64,000 nt of DNA from Branchinecta lynchi (GCA_023053575.1 JAKZAP010000012.1:9052230-9116229); one strand, 5' to 3'. Numbered from the stretch's first letter, positions 45,041 through 57,241 are shown. The notes: generated by a model not told the origin, from the letters alone. Program-made: numbers and translations.

Positions 45041-45751
45041 ACAATAGTGTCTCATGAAATATGCATTCAGCAAATCCAGTCAAAAATCCCATATGGTATC
45101 AGACGTCATCACTCATGACCCTCGTGACGTAATATGCACTTGGTCCCATTTTAATTTGCTGGTATATATCCCTTGTCATTTATACTTGGCTGCGTTTCAG
45201 AATCTACGGTTCTCTGTTTACGTAACGGTTCCTCGGTCCGTGGACATTCGAAACAAACAAGATTCGGGAGATAGTGGATATCTGAGTGCTGCCGAACTGG
45301 CTCATGAGCCCGGAAGTCAATATAATAAATTTCATGAGACAATGACAAATTTCAACTGAAACAGCTACAGCTAATGGAGTCCTTTGAAGTCCTTTTCAGT
45401 TTTCGATCCGTGATTTTTCAATTGAGCGGGTTAAATGCAACTGAAAGCGCCTCTCCGAGTTTGCACTACAACCATTCGTCCAAGCCAGGTTTTCCAATTC
45501 TGACGTTACGGTCGTGTAATTAATTATTATTATGAAAATTTGCTTCCCTTAGCTTGCTTCAATTCAACTGTTCACCAATTATCTAAGCTCAATTTTACAA
45601 TCCTTGAGTTTTCAATCCGCTTACTTATTATGCATTTTATAGCATCCATAGCGTTTTGCTAATTACGAAACGCAAAATCCGCCGAAAGCTTCAAAGTCCA
45701 CCGACAACTCTCTAAAACATAACGACATGAGAAGCTTAGAAAGTTTTTTTT

Positions 45752-46546
45752 GGGATCCCAAAACGTAAGTGGAGGGATACCTATGATTTGGCAAAAGTTG
45801 TCCGTCTGCTTGCACGATAACTCTCCAAGGGAATGAGATATTTTATTCAAACTTGGGGTGAGGATCCTCTGGGACAAAGTAAGGTCAAGATCGTAGATGG
45901 AACACGATGGTGAAAACCATTTTCTCGCAAGACAAGTAGTTCGTCCGGAATCCGGCAAAAAAAGGAAAATTGATTAAAAGTAAAAGTTTCATTTGAAGTT
46001 GATTAAATGTTCGGTTTGGGGGTAAGAAGACATTCTGAACACTTATACGAAAAGCATTTTCTACCCGGACAACTCGCCCGGAATCTGGCCAAAACCGGAA
46101 ATTTTTTAAAAGCAAAAGTTTTATTTGAAGTTCATCAGATGACACACTGAGTCTGTATATGACGATCATTTTTACCCGGACATATAATTCGTCCGGAATC
46201 CGGCTGTAACGGGATATTTTATATATGTTAAAGTTTTATCTGAAGTTGATTCGATGTTCTTTATAAAGATAAGGATATACGCTGAATTTGTTTCTGATTT
46301 TTTTTTTTTTTGCTGGATAATTTATAGTTCGCTCGGAAATCGGCCGTAACCGGAAATTTGGCAGAAGTAAAGCAGGAAGTTTCGGTCAGTAATACCAAAA
46401 TATTATAGAGGTATTATAGAAGTATATCTGAACTTGGTTTTCTCTTATGATTAGCCTGGCGAAGACTGGATCTGGCCAAGACAAGACCCAATTGTCTGGA
46501 TCGAATATTAGATTTGTGGGACCCCATCGAAACCTTTGGTCTTGTT
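45752..46546 (-). mobile_element. family A copy A5, short
   Basis: Starts GGGATCCCAAAACGTAAGTG after eight T; ends CGAAACCTTTGGTCTTGTT. 795 bp: the core and GTCC microsatellite are mostly deleted (only GTTGTCCGTCTGCTTG remains), and four units follow. Both ends are intact. Confidence 0.88.
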
Positions 46547-46954
46547 CATTCTGGAAGGCATGGTAGGCCATCAGGTCTAACTTTTGTTTTGATTTCTTTT
46601 ATTTTGCTTGGTTTTTCCACTTTGTAACCACGGAGGGATGCCGCCGCGTTGGAGAGCGGGAAGGCTGGGTAGAGTCGACAAACACTAACAAGAAAATTGG
46701 TAATTCTACGTGGAAGGATACGGTATTTTCTATAAAAAAAAATTTCAGCTTTTGTATCGTTTAAACATCATTTTTAGTAAGAACTGTGCTTTAACGCGTC
46801 CATTCGAACAAACGTAGGAAAAAGAATATAGGAATTTGAGCTAGAAAGCGTTTGACCTTGTGACTGAAGCATCTGTGTTTACTAAATATTCTGAAAAGAT
46901 TTTCCGGCCGATGCTCGATTGTTTTGTCACGGAAGTCGAGATAATTTATATTAG

Positions 46955-47720
46955 AAACGATCCCTCCACTTAAGTTTTGGAATCCCAAAAAGTGGCATTT
47001 TCCGACGGGTCCGAAAGTGCTGCCATCTATTGCTTCTACCCATTTCTATTCGTGATTTCTGACGAGTTTATCATTCCATTTCTCTGCTGAGTTTACATTT
47101 CTCACACTTAGGATTGAGGAAGTGAAATGGTATCAGATGTGCCTCTTAAGCTTGAAAAGTTCTCTCATGGCTAAGGAAATTAGAGTTTATCCTTTGTTCC
47201 TTTCTAAGTGGTGAAATTAGACAGTTGGTTCAACAACTTTTTAATCAATACAGATATAATTTTTTTTCAACGGCACTCGATAGACCCTGATGAGCTGATA
47301 AAAAAATGTTGTCATTCGTTTTTTAGTACAAAAATTCCTTCATGAGATACAATAGTTTGAAAGTTTCAAGGGGTTGACAACTTCAGTAGTTAGGTAGCCT
47401 ACATACTGAAACCAAAAATAGGCCGACCCCAATTGTGATACGTTTAGGGGACTTGTAAGCGACAATCGGCTGTTAGACTATAATCATCTTCGGTAATGAG
47501 GGGTTTGCAGCTTTTGCTAGTTGGTGCACCTATCAGTTGTTTCCGGTGTATCTGATGGTAAGAACAATTTGGTACCATGTCTATCGCAGGGAGATGGACT
47601 TATAAGTAAGAATCGGTTGCTAGAAGAGCTTCACGAGGGGCTAGGAACTTTTGGAAATTAGTGCACATTTGGTTTGAAGTCTATGAATCTGAGTGTAAGA
47701 AAATTAGTCTCTTTATTGCA
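46955..47720 (-). repeat. family A end fragment followed by family D repeat
   Basis: 46965-46985 is a family A end (CCTCCACTTAAGTTTTGGAA). From 46989 on, the sequence is family D in reverse relative to 2990-3640 (CGAAAGTGCTGCCATC, GGCTAAGGAAATTAGAGTT, GGGTTGACAACTTCAGTAG). The two have been joined by insertion or rearrangement. Confidence 0.65.
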
Positions 47721-47729
47721 CTGTAACTT

Positions 47730-48390
47730 AGAAGTTAGTAGAAGTTAGTCTTTACACAATGGATACAAATCATATTTTAAATGGTTGCTTAGAAATGAAT
47801 TTCTAGCTTAAAGTGCGTATCTTAACCGCAAAATGAAAAAAAAAAAATCACCAGTCGATATATTTCATGATCTTCGAGGGTTCATGATTTTGTACCACAA
47901 GGGTTTTGCCGAGGGTTTTGCTTCAAAATTAATTTCTATAACACACATAACGTGCGCATGGGCTGTTAACGAGAAAGTCAAAATAAAACTTTTTACCAAG
48001 CGATACATATTCCTGATCTCCAAGGGCCCATGATCATTTCTGCCTCAAGGGTTTTGCTTACAAGTGAACATAAAAAATGATTTTGAGCAAAATAGCCTAT
48101 ACATTTTCATGATCTCTATGAGCCTATCATGATTTTTGCTTCAAGGGCTTTGATTATAGATGGATTCCTAACGCCCTTAAAGTGCAAATCATCACGGCCA
48201 AGTGGAAAATTAAAAATGCCTTTTACCAAACGATACTTCCATGGTCAAATCAACAGACACTCTACAGTGGCTAGGCATAACATTCAAATCTTCATTGCCA
48301 AATTTTGCTCTTCGGTTGTTCAAGAAGTTTCTAGATCAATCCGTACCGCTATGGGCGCATCGTCCCCAACCGGGGGCGCTATAATCGCAA
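47730..48390. repeat. low-copy repeat with CAAGGGTTTTGC words
   Basis: Degenerate units with ATTTCATGATCT..GGGTTCATGATTTT..CAAGGGTTTTGC recur about every 130-150 bp (47870, 48025, 48110), and in complement at 50540-50860. No frame is maintained between units. Confidence 0.5.
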
Positions 48391-48394
48391 AGCT

Positions 48395-48790
48395 TTGGGA
48401 AATTTGTACAGCACCTTCTGCGCTCCTTCTATACTATTTCGTTCTGGCGTCACTCATGTTCTGCGAAAGAAAGAGATTAAAAAGATGAGATCATGTTATT
48501 TTAAATATGCAAAGCACCTGCTCCACTTATCGAAATTATGTCACAACCATACATTGACGGAGAAGTTCAAAATTCAACATGCAATTGCTACCCTTTTGGA
48601 TGTTTCCTCATCGCTTTCAAAAATCATGGACGACAGGGCCCAACCAGCACACGACGTCGTCCACTGTTTCCTGACCGAAGATTAAAATTAAGTGTCTTTT
48701 TCTGTGTTTGTATTTGTTTTGTTTACTTTCTTCATTTACTCCGCCTTTCCGAAATGGCGGGTCATAAATAAATAAATACATTAATTAATT
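48395..48790 (+). pseudogene. LINE family L1 3' end
   Basis: The frame YFKYAKHLLHLSKLCHNHTLT followed by LDVSSSLSKIM..RAQPAHDVVHCF is the C-terminal end of a non-LTR reverse transcriptase, near-identical in layout to 5459-5780. Its 3' UTR carries a CGCCTTTCCGAAATGGCG hairpin followed by an AAATA/TTAA tail. Catalytic domains are lost. Confidence 0.75.
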
Positions 48791-49454
48791 GATTAATTAA
48801 TTAATTAACTTTCTCGTGATTTCCAAGGGCCCGCGATCATTCTTATCTCAAGGATCTAGCTTACTATGATCAGAAACAAACCCACGAGTTGTCAGATTTC
48901 TTCTTTCATCCCCTGACCAAGCCTTGCAAGTCTCATATGAGCTTTCAGCTCATGTTTTATGGAATTTGTTATCTTCACTATTTTATTGCACTTATGCCCT
49001 CGGGCAACGCTTTATAAACCATCCATTCCTAATGAAAATATTAACACTTGTTAAGATTCAAAGTGTTGGCTGTTGGAATTGGGCATACTTGTGTAAAATA
49101 TTATCAAATTGCCGATTTCCTGATGTCCCCCCCACCAGGGGCGTCACATATAACCCCCCCCCCACCACCACCCATTTTCTTGGGAACAGTCGGTAAAAAT
49201 TACCAGCCAGTCTGTAAATAAATTGCTCCCCCCCAAACAAAAACATTTCGTCTAGTAACGCCTCTGCCACCAACATGATTGTTGCCAATTCTACTTCCGA
49301 CAACTGCATATCTTTCAGGCCTCCGTTTAGAGATAATTCTGGTTCCGCCCTCCATCGTTTCCGGCGAGCCACAAAATTTGGCGAATACGGTTTTAAAACG
49401 GAAGAGAATTTTTTTCCTTTTAGCTGTCGAAGTTCGAGTTCTTTTAACAATAGT

Positions 49455-50160
49455 CGTATTCTCGCCGTTCTCCGAGGGAAAGGAGAGAATAGAGGGACAA
49501 AGCAAAGTAACACTAGGGAGTAGCGCCAAGACTTGAAAGTGACACGCACTCGGGTAGCAACGACACTATCTTCACTAGCGATAGAGAACGTCCCTATTTA
49601 AGCTCATTCAGCCGTTCACTAGCGCTGCCTCCGATAACTTCATATTCTGAACATAGCATAAACATGACTCAACTGTTTCCTTTGTCACCTTGGTGTACGC
49701 AGACTGCACTTATGCTGTACTAGAAATTTCTAAATCCGCAAGTTTGTCTCGCTTTAAATGCCGCAAGTGTAGTGGGCGTCGCTACGAATATGGCCAGTTT
49801 GCAAAGCACGGAAATAATAAGCCTTGGCGCCACTCCCCGGTGTTATTTTGCTCTGTAGAGGGATCACTCCACATAGACTCCGCGTACGAAAATTAAAGAT
49901 AACACGGGGATTGCTTCCAAAATGGATTTTGGTGAGAAAAAAAATATGCAGTTGACGAAATTAGTCTGGATCCACTTACTTTTTGTTTTGTTTATTCTGA
50001 TTATTTCTAATACTTTACATTGCACGAACACCAGCAAAAATTGATTACCCTCCGAATCTGAAAGGGAGTCCTTTTTGAATGGTGATGATAATCGGAGCAT
50101 TCCCCGTTCGTGGGGACTCGCGAGAATACGAGTCCCTGGGACAGATTCGCCTAATATCTT
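49455..50160. repeat. family G repeat copy with 31.9-kb type repeat
   Basis: ATTCTCGCCGTTCTCCGAGG at one end and GAATACGAGTCCCTGG at the other; the middle shares AGCGCCAAGACTTGAAA.GTGA and GAACGTCCCTA.T with 31930-32050. Frames on the opposite strand (49058-49549) do not match any family I know. Confidence 0.5.
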
Positions 50161-50279
50161 TACTCTAAAAGTTTAGCCTATTTTTATGCAGATTCTGTTC
50201 GAGTGGACTGAATTGCTTTGAATCTTAGTTTAGAATTTATAACTTATTTTTTTTCGCAATAGGATCTCGCAGTTATGGT

Positions 50280-50880
50280 GAGAATAGGGTTATTCTGGCA
50301 CTCTTCAGGATTCGCTTTCCAAAATGCAAAGCGAGAATCCGACGAGCGCAAGGTCAAATGGAAAGTCATTCGAACTTCTCGCCGAATCCACTTTCACGTA
50401 CCGAATGCATTCACTTTCCAAATCAAGGGCTAGAAGCTCATATGGCACTTGCAAGGTTGGGTCAGACGATGACAGTGGGAATGTAAATCGTGGGTTTATT
50501 GTAATCATTTGTAAACAAATCCCTTGAGTCATAAATGGTCATGGGCCCTTGGGGATCATGATAATGTATTGTTTGGGCAAAAGTACTTTTCTGCGCTTTG
50601 CGGTTTTGGTGCGCACTTTAAGAGGGCTAAGAGTTTATTTGCAAGCAAAGGCCTTGAGGCACGAATGAGTATCGGCTCTTTCAGATCATGAAAATTTACA
50701 TTTTCGTCCAAGGATTTTCTTTTACTTTGCGGTTAAGATTAATTAGAAATTCATTTGAAAGCAAAAACCCTTGAGCCAAAACTTGCTAGGGTCCCTTGGG
50801 GATCAAGAAAATCTATCGTTTGCTCAAAAGTATTTGTTGTCCTACACGGCTGAGATGGACACTTAAAGTAATTCACCTGT
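50280..50880. repeat. low-copy repeat, complement of the 47.8-kb type
   Basis: GAAGCTCATATGGCACTTGC at 50430 is a family C end. Following units with CCCTTGAG.CA..AATG..GATCATGA mirror 47870-48130. Similar to 27570-27670. Confidence 0.45.
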
Positions 50881-50885
50881 AAGCA

Positions 50886-51420
50886 AAAACAAGAGCTACG
50901 AGCTCATATGGCACTTGTTACGGGTAGCTGGTGCAAGAAAGTAGATGAGAACGTCACAAAATACACCTGCCATCCAAAAATACCGGTTGGGCCTAGTAAT
51001 AGAATATGGTGTTTCACTCAAGTCTGAGCATTCCAGGCATCGCCTGGAATCATCTGGGGCAAATGATTTTTCTGACTTCCATGTTTTTCAGCCCAGTAAA
51101 TCCACTTTTTGGATCTCTAGACGTGCCCCACGATTTCCGGTACCTCCCCTATCTAACTCCCCCTACCGCGGCCGAATCTAGTCTGGACTCGCGAATGGAT
51201 CTCCTGAAGCATCTTCTCTTACCATCTATCAAGTTCCCCCTTAAACCTTTCCACCCCCCCCCCCACTGTGGCTGAATACGACTCGGAAACATAAATGTCG
51301 CATCTCTGACATATTCTATTCCGTCCGTCAAATTTCACCGGAATCGGAGAATAGCCTATCCGAAAAATTCTTGCTCCCGCTTAAGTCACTAATACGCTTT
51401 TAAAGTTTTACCGCACCCTT
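50886..51420 (-). mobile_element. family C copy, one end
   Basis: Starts AAAAACAAGAGCTACGAGCT..CATATGGCACTTG and GAAAGTAGATGAGAACGTCA, the complement of the right end of the 8935-11226 element, then continues with degenerate poly-C and CCGAATC.. sequence. The other end is not found. Confidence 0.6.
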
Positions 51421-51649
51421 GGAATATTCCGACTTTTCTTCTCGAGGGTTCTACTGCGAAGAGCTGTTTGTAGAGGTAACGAATTGTGATGTTCCGCGTA
51501 CCTCCTACCTTCCACTCGTTTGCATCAGGAATCTATTCGACTCCGCATGTTCCTATTACAGAGATCGGGAGACGGAGGTTCTTGGTTTTGATTGGGTGGA
51601 GTGCAATGTCTCTACATTATATAAGTAGTGAACTGAAAGACAAAAATGT

Positions 51650-51722
51650 TCCTCAGCCGGGATTTGAACCCAGGACCCTCTGCTTACAAGGCAGGCACTC
51701 TAACCGTTTGAGCTACCTAGAC
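51650..51722 (-). tRNA. tRNA-Thr(UGU)-like sequence, probably a pseudogene or SINE head
   Basis: A 73-nt cloverleaf with canonical spacing on the minus strand: D stem GCTC/GAGT, anticodon loop CTTGTAA (anticodon TGT at 51686-51688), T arm CTGGG TTCAAAT CCCGG. A box TAGCTCAAACGGTTAGAG and B box GGTTCAAATCC are intact. The acceptor stem has two mismatches (1:72 and 5:68) and two wobbles, and 27:43 is mismatched, which argues against a functional tRNA. Confidence 0.5.
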
Positions 51723-51859
51723 CTAGGGGCTTGTGAACAGAGTTCGCAAACCAATACAACAGTCTTGTAGAAGTCAGTCTGGTTTATTTGGTCGCGGTAC
51801 AAGTCCCTTGTGTAACGGTGTAGTTGTGTATTAACGTCTCTGTAGAAGTGCTGACTCAC

Positions 51860-52006
51860 CTGTCCGAGGTCAATCGTAAGGTTGACCTCACTATATTTTA
51901 GGGAGCGAGACATAGGCGGACTTTGCCACCACGTTTCTCTTCCATTGATTGCATTCTCAGGAGGATGGCTCTTCGTCGGGTCATTGGGATCACAGTAATC
52001 GCAAAG
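51860..52006 (-). CDS. LanA: laminin alpha exon 2: LN domain
   Basis: Residues 72-120, phase 0 to 0. It begins LCDYCDP and carries HPPENAINGRE and the LN hallmark WWQSPP at about 97-102, then an NLT glycosylation sequon near 113. The acceptor follows a pyrimidine tract ending CCAG; the donor is CAG/GTGAGT. It joins exon 1 in frame and gives the usual order of LN motifs. Intron 1 upstream is about 5.2 kb. A tRNA-like sequence lies about 140 bp past the donor, in intron 2. Confidence 0.96.
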
Positions 52007-52079
52007 CTGGAAATGTACCAAACATTAATCAACACATTAAGAATATATCAATGGACCAACGAATCGTCCTTCTCTCGAA

Positions 52080-52200
52080 CATTGCTTCTGGTGGAGCACT
52101 TCGATATAACGCAGAAATTTCGGTTGCACTTCCGTCAAACCGTCCTGCCGGAAACTGCCGGAAGTGCAACCGAAATATCCGAAATTTTATTTATCCCTTG
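52080..52200. repeat. short hairpin element
   Basis: ATTTCGGTTGCACTTCCG pairs with CGGAAGTGCAACCGAAAT, with a 23-base loop containing CTGCCGGAAACTGCC. It lies about 75 bp upstream of the exon 2 acceptor in intron 1. Confidence 0.65.
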
Positions 52201-53383
52201 CACATCATCTTGGAGGGGTAACTAGCTGATCAAGAAAAAAAACCGAAAATCTCGTCTTTTCTATTTTATTTGAATTGAATGGTCAGCTTGGCTTCACACC
52301 TTATATTAAATTAAACACTTTATCCTCGAGAGGATCCAGTAGGCTACCGAGTTTTAATAAGAATACCAAAATCCCCTAAAAAAATTTTTTTAATTAATTC
52401 AGTCGTAGCCATATACATATAGGAAAAACACACATTATCACTAGCCTATAAATATCACACATAACCACATATGTAAAAAAAAATCGACGAACCGCAAGTT
52501 CATCACTACATGTTTTCCACAAAGGCAGTGCAAGTTGAACAATTGGAGCGGTAAGAACCTGGATCAGGTTGTTATCTGACCTTAAAAGGCGTTTTTTTTT
52601 TAGCGACAAAACTGCTTTACGTTTTAGTTCGTTAAACGAAGGCATACGATTATTTGCGAATATCCCGAGGCGCTACACCGGAGTGTGTAAAATTCCGTCC
52701 TGAACGAGTTTACACGAAAAATTTGCCCTAAGTTTGGTACCCAACTGGAAGACCCAATTCATCGTCACTCCACACATCCACGACCATACATGACCCATAG
52801 GCTGTCATTACAGAAAGTATCAAGGCTTAAACCTCGCAAACCTTAAGAGAAATTAAAATGTATGCAAAATTATAGTTGTTACATGTCTATTTCATTTCCA
52901 AGTCTACGTGGCTATTTTCTAAAGTCAAAGTGCGTCAAAGAACACAAAGTATGCCCTGGCGCTGTATGTCCGGACCCGGATTCAACCCGGACTTGTTGCA
53001 TTTGACAAGTTTCTTTACTTCCTCTACTAAGATTTTCAACATGAACTTGACAAGTTTTTTTCCTTCCTTTGCTGATTTTCAGCATGAGCTTTTAAACTGA
53101 TCCCAAACTTGTACATTGCGATTGTTATCTTAATTTTTTCGAATTTTCTACGATGTATAAATGCACCAGTACATTCCTTTGTTTTTACTACACTGACAAT
53201 CATTCTTGGAAAGTAAAAGGACTGAAAAGATTGACACAGGAAATTTCTTCGCAGTGACGTAAGCTGGCTGTAAGTCACGTGAATACACTGCAGACAACAC
53301 TTGTTGACAACCTTGGTCAAGCGTACGATTGTTACGCCACAATGAATGACATAAGCACAATGGGCGAATTGCTTAAAGTTTAA
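52201..53383. other. intron 1, no supported gene
   Basis: AT-rich with a short AAAAAAATTTTTTTAATTAA run near 52377. Frames here are unrelated to known families. Confidence 0.5.
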
Positions 53384-53560
53384 CCGAAAAGGGCTAGGAT
53401 ACGACAGTCTAGTTACCCATCACTTGTTCGCTTAAATAATCTTGAAAACCCGATGAAAAAGCGTTAGTTTGTTTTTCTGATATTTCCAAATAATCGATTA
53501 TCCCATTGTGCTTGCCGCTCTTCCCGTTTTTGTGATATCTCTATGGTGCCTGGAACATTT
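53384..53560 (+). mobile_element. piggyBac-like element, left end only
   Basis: CCGAAAAGGGCTAGGATACG directly after TTAA (53380-53383), matching the left end at 5941 through TCTAGTTACCCATCACTT and beyond. No right end was found to its right, so it may be truncated or a longer member. 53600-54000 carries a short unclassified frame (53727-53978). Confidence 0.55.
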
Positions 53561-54940
53561 CGCAACAACACCAGCAGCAAACGAGTAAATAAATTGTGTA
53601 TCAAATAAACAAAGAAGTGTCTGCAGTCTGCAGTGCCAAAAACTAGTGCTAGCTAGTGAGGTGTCTTGTGTAGTGATAGTTTAGGGATTTTCGCGGGCGA
53701 ATTGTGGACGGATTCACCATGGGAAAGTGTCCACATTCCCAACGTCCCTACTGAAGACTACTGTGGACAGAATGAAAATCCCCAATAGGTGTTGTAATAA
53801 TTCAATGTATTTGAATCTAAGATGTAAAAATAAGTTGCCTGTTCAGTTAAACTTTAATAAGACCTTTAATTGTCTATCGCATAAAATACAGGAGCGAGGG
53901 GACTCCAAAAAAAAAAATTGCAAGATTCCGTACTTGGAGCGATTCCCAAATTTGTCCCGGAACTCAGGGTATGTATGAGCAACTGGTGAAGGAATTTCAA
54001 ACTGGGGCGACAGATCGAAGGCCTTACGAGTGGTGAAGCCTAAAGACAGCCTTTTCTTTATTCACCATTTTCAGTATTTTTCAGAATCCTGTGGCAATGG
54101 AAAATGCTGTCAAATTTTAAGGGGAAGTCTGGGATACAATAGTATCAAGATTCAACTTGTAAGAATAGATTATAAGTCCGAATTCTTTCAGTTTACCTAG
54201 TGTCCTTCAAATGAGCTAGTTTAAAGTTTTCGTCTGAAGAAGTTCCCATTCAACCGATAGACAGCGATATTCCTGGCGTTGTGGCAGGGCGTATCTTATT
54301 CGCATTTGCGCCAGAAGCATTTCGGAAGCTTACTTCAATTCAATCCAAGTTATCTCAAAATATCCTCGAGGACGAAGCCAAATATAAAACAACGGGTTTT
54401 ACGGGCGTATTAGGCTTTTAATTTAGTGATTACTGTATCAGGTGCCTTTCCTCCCAAAATATGGGAATGAATGTACAAAAACTCTATTGAGATAATAGAT
54501 AGGATTGCTTTCGACAACAAAAGATCGCAACTTTAAATGGGGCCGCATTCTCGAACACCGCAGCATCCTTTTGCATCCTTGGTATTAATTACTAGTCGTA
54601 TCTCGTTTCTCTTGGGTTATCTTCACATGATAACGCTAAAGAAGAAGCGATTAATAAAATGTTAACTGTAATATTACTGAGCCTTCTAAATGGCCGAATA
54701 AGGGTCTAAAAACACCTGTGACAATTAATTAATTACGTAATTACCAATAAATTACCCTTGTTTTTGCTAATACAGAAATAACTTATTCAATAAACAATAT
54801 TATTTCCTTAAACCATATTTCCAAAACTGATAATGTGATCGATGGCCCGCAACTCCATGATTTATACCGTCACCGTCAGAAACACCATCAAAGACATTCA
54901 TCAGAAAAGCTGATACCCGAATGAGGGATGGGGCGGGGGT
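53561..54940. other. intron 1, unassigned
   Basis: One frame (53727-53978, 83 codons, basic, with cysteine pairs RCCNN..LRCKN) has no family resemblance I can name. It could be part of the piggyBac-like element that starts at 53384 or chance. The rest shows nothing. Confidence 0.4.
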
Positions 54941-54947
54941 GGTTTTT

Positions 54948-56150
54948 GGGGTCCCAAAACTTTAGTGACGGGATTTCTTTGAGTTCGTATCTTCTGTTCG
55001 TCCGCCCGGCTGTTAATATGATAACTCTCGAAGGTATTGAGATATGTTGATCAAACCAGGGACCCATAACTTTCCTGTAATGACTCGCCATTCAGGGGGC
55101 TTGTCAATTCCTATGCTTCTATGTTGCTATGTTGCCCGAGCCTCATCTAGTTTCTAAAAATTCCGCTTGGGTCGAAACGGCGTTCTTGCTCAGATAGACA
55201 AAATTTTCTTCGGTCAGTCAGGACTATTCAGCATGCCACCAGGTACTTAAGCTAGGACAAAAAATCCAGGATACTCTTCCATTACAGAGAAGTATTCCTA
55301 ATTCAGCACAACAGCTGCGAAAAAAAAATTCTATCTGGATAGTCGGGTGTTTTATCCCCGTGGGTATTTCTCGGAATATCTGACGCTCGGTCAAGAGCGC
55401 ATCAGAAATCTCTTATTGACAAGCCCCCTGAATGGCGAGTCATTACAGGAAATTTATGGGTACCTGATCAAACTAAGTGTGAAGATCCATTGGGTCTAAG
55501 TGCTGGACAAGCTCGTAGATCGCTCCCGTAGTCCTCTATCTAGGGGTGGTGATTGACAACTATCGCATGAAACAAATCAAGCTAATGTGACAGTTCAATA
55601 TCAGGGCAGGGAAACATGTTGAATCCAGATTTGAACTTAATTTTCGCACCAGACACGTGGTTCGCCCGGAATCCGGCAATGCGGGAAATGTTGTCAGAGT
55701 AAAATTTGTATGTGACGTCGATTAGAGGTTCGACGTTGTCGATTAAAGCTTCTGTATATATAGAGGTAAACATACATCCTGAACCCATATCTGAACTTTA
55801 TTTTGCCGCCGCACAAGTAGACTGACTGGAATCCGGCAGAAAACCGGAAATTTGATAGAAGTTAAGTTTTTTGGAGCCGACCGGAGCATCGACACAGCTG
55901 AATCTAAATATTAATGTTCATTGCCTTGCTAGACAAGCCGTTCGACCGGAATCTGTCCTTACCCGGAAATGTGGAAGATGTAAAGCAAAATTCTGACGTC
56001 GATGAAATGGTTGAAAAAGGTTTGTATAACAGACATGCTGAACCTGGAATCAAGTTTATTCTTGCCTCGGATGGATGGTCCGGTCGATATCTGGTCACAA
56101 CCGGGAGTTTTCAAATGAGCCTGATTGTACTGATTCGTGAATCTGGTCAG
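54948..56150 (-). mobile_element. old family A copy A8, interrupted
   Basis: Starts GGGGTCCCAAAACTTTAGTG after five T; AACTCTCGAAGGTATTGAGA, then (past the insertion at 55057-55466) AAGCTCGTAGATCGCTC and units with GGAATCCGGCA..CCGGAAATTTG. It is clearly more diverged than A1-A6, and its AACAAGACC end is not recognisable. Confidence 0.65.
55057..55466. mobile_element. hAT-like element nested in family A copy A8
   Basis: Ends CAGGGACCCATAACTTTCCT and AGGAAATTTATGGGTACCTG, with GACTCGCCATTCAGGGGGCT further in on both sides (about 45-bp terminal inverted repeat). ATCAAAC flanks it (55050-55056 and 55467-55473), a 7- to 8-bp target duplication. About 410 bp, non-coding. Confidence 0.85.
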
Positions 56151-56206
56151 ATCGTCTGTTAGGATGGTATCGAATGCTTACGGAGTTAGGCAAAGACCGA
56201 CATCCC

Positions 56207-56491
56207 CGATGAAAAATTTGTAGCCTGCGTAGTAGCGGTAGTAGTTAGGTAGTAGTACGAAAACGTTGCATGTAATACTATGTAATAGCAAAGAATACTA
56301 TCATTTAATGTGCCTCAGACTGGTCCAATCTTATGCAGTAGTATCCAGTACATCCTGTCTTGGATGCCAGTAGCATCCTAGTATGCAGTAACAACGGTAG
56401 CCTTGAAGTAGAAGAATGTAGTAGCATCGTTAGTACTGCATGCTACTTTTTCGTACTACTTCATAGTACTATTTTGAGATAAATTTGTCTC
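56207..56491. mobile_element. small inverted-repeat element, second copy
   Basis: CGATGAAAAATTTGTAGCCT at the left and TGAGATAAATTTGTCTCGGG at the right; interior GTAGTAGTACGAAAACGTTG and GCATGCTACTTTTTCGTAC as in 15849-16106. Confidence 0.68.
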
Positions 56492-57240
56492 GGGTCTGAA
56501 AGACCAGATTATCTGGAATGGAATGGAATTTTAATTTTTTCAAAAGCAGCTGTCACTGCGTTACCGCCGAATTTGACCTTTTTACCATACAAAATGATGA
56601 ATAACATAACACTCTATAGTCTCGTAATGAATAAAAAAAAACTAAAACTAAAAAGGACTAACTTAGCGGTTATTGTAACTGAACAAATGCTGGAACAAAA
56701 CTCCTTCTATATATCTCATGAAGAGGGGCCACAGGGGTTAGTTTGGGGATTTTCTGGGATTTCTCTCGCTGGGTTCTAATACGTATAGGAGAGAATACGG
56801 GGGTGGGAGAATATTACGTAATCGGGGAACCGATGGAGTTTCAATACCGAAATCGATGGGGTATGTTAAAATATCGACAATTATCCCCCTTGGAATCCCA
56901 TCGAAACCTTTGGTCTTGTTATTTACTTAATTTGCTTAATTCACAAATTGATACAAAGGGGTTATTTACTTAATTTACTTGTTTCTCATACACAGTGTTT
57001 ATGATGAAGTATGCAAGAGAAACTTGACACAATTTCGCTCGAGAGTAGCCTAAGCCTTCTTTGTGTAATAGTTGGCCTATGTTGGAGGTTGCGGTTCAGA
57101 TTCAGGAGTGTAAGGTATTCTTAAATCCATTTTCTGATAAACACCTCCCAAAGTTCTCGATCAAAATCTTATACCCATGGTTTTATAGACGAAAAGGAAA
57201 ACCGAAACATTTAGAAAAAGAGATGCGCAAAACTTATTTA
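56492..57240. other. intron 1, proximal part, mostly unassigned
   Basis: A solitary family A end, GGAATCCCATCGAAACCTTT followed by GGTCTTGTT, lies at 56891-56919. The rest up to the exon 1 donor shows no feature. Confidence 0.5.
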
Positions 57241-57241
57241 C

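Noticed and set aside
49058..49549. 163-codon minus-strand frame with a basic, leucine-rich protein
   Set aside because: It covers a repeat copy (family G), has frames open on all sides, and no recognised domain.
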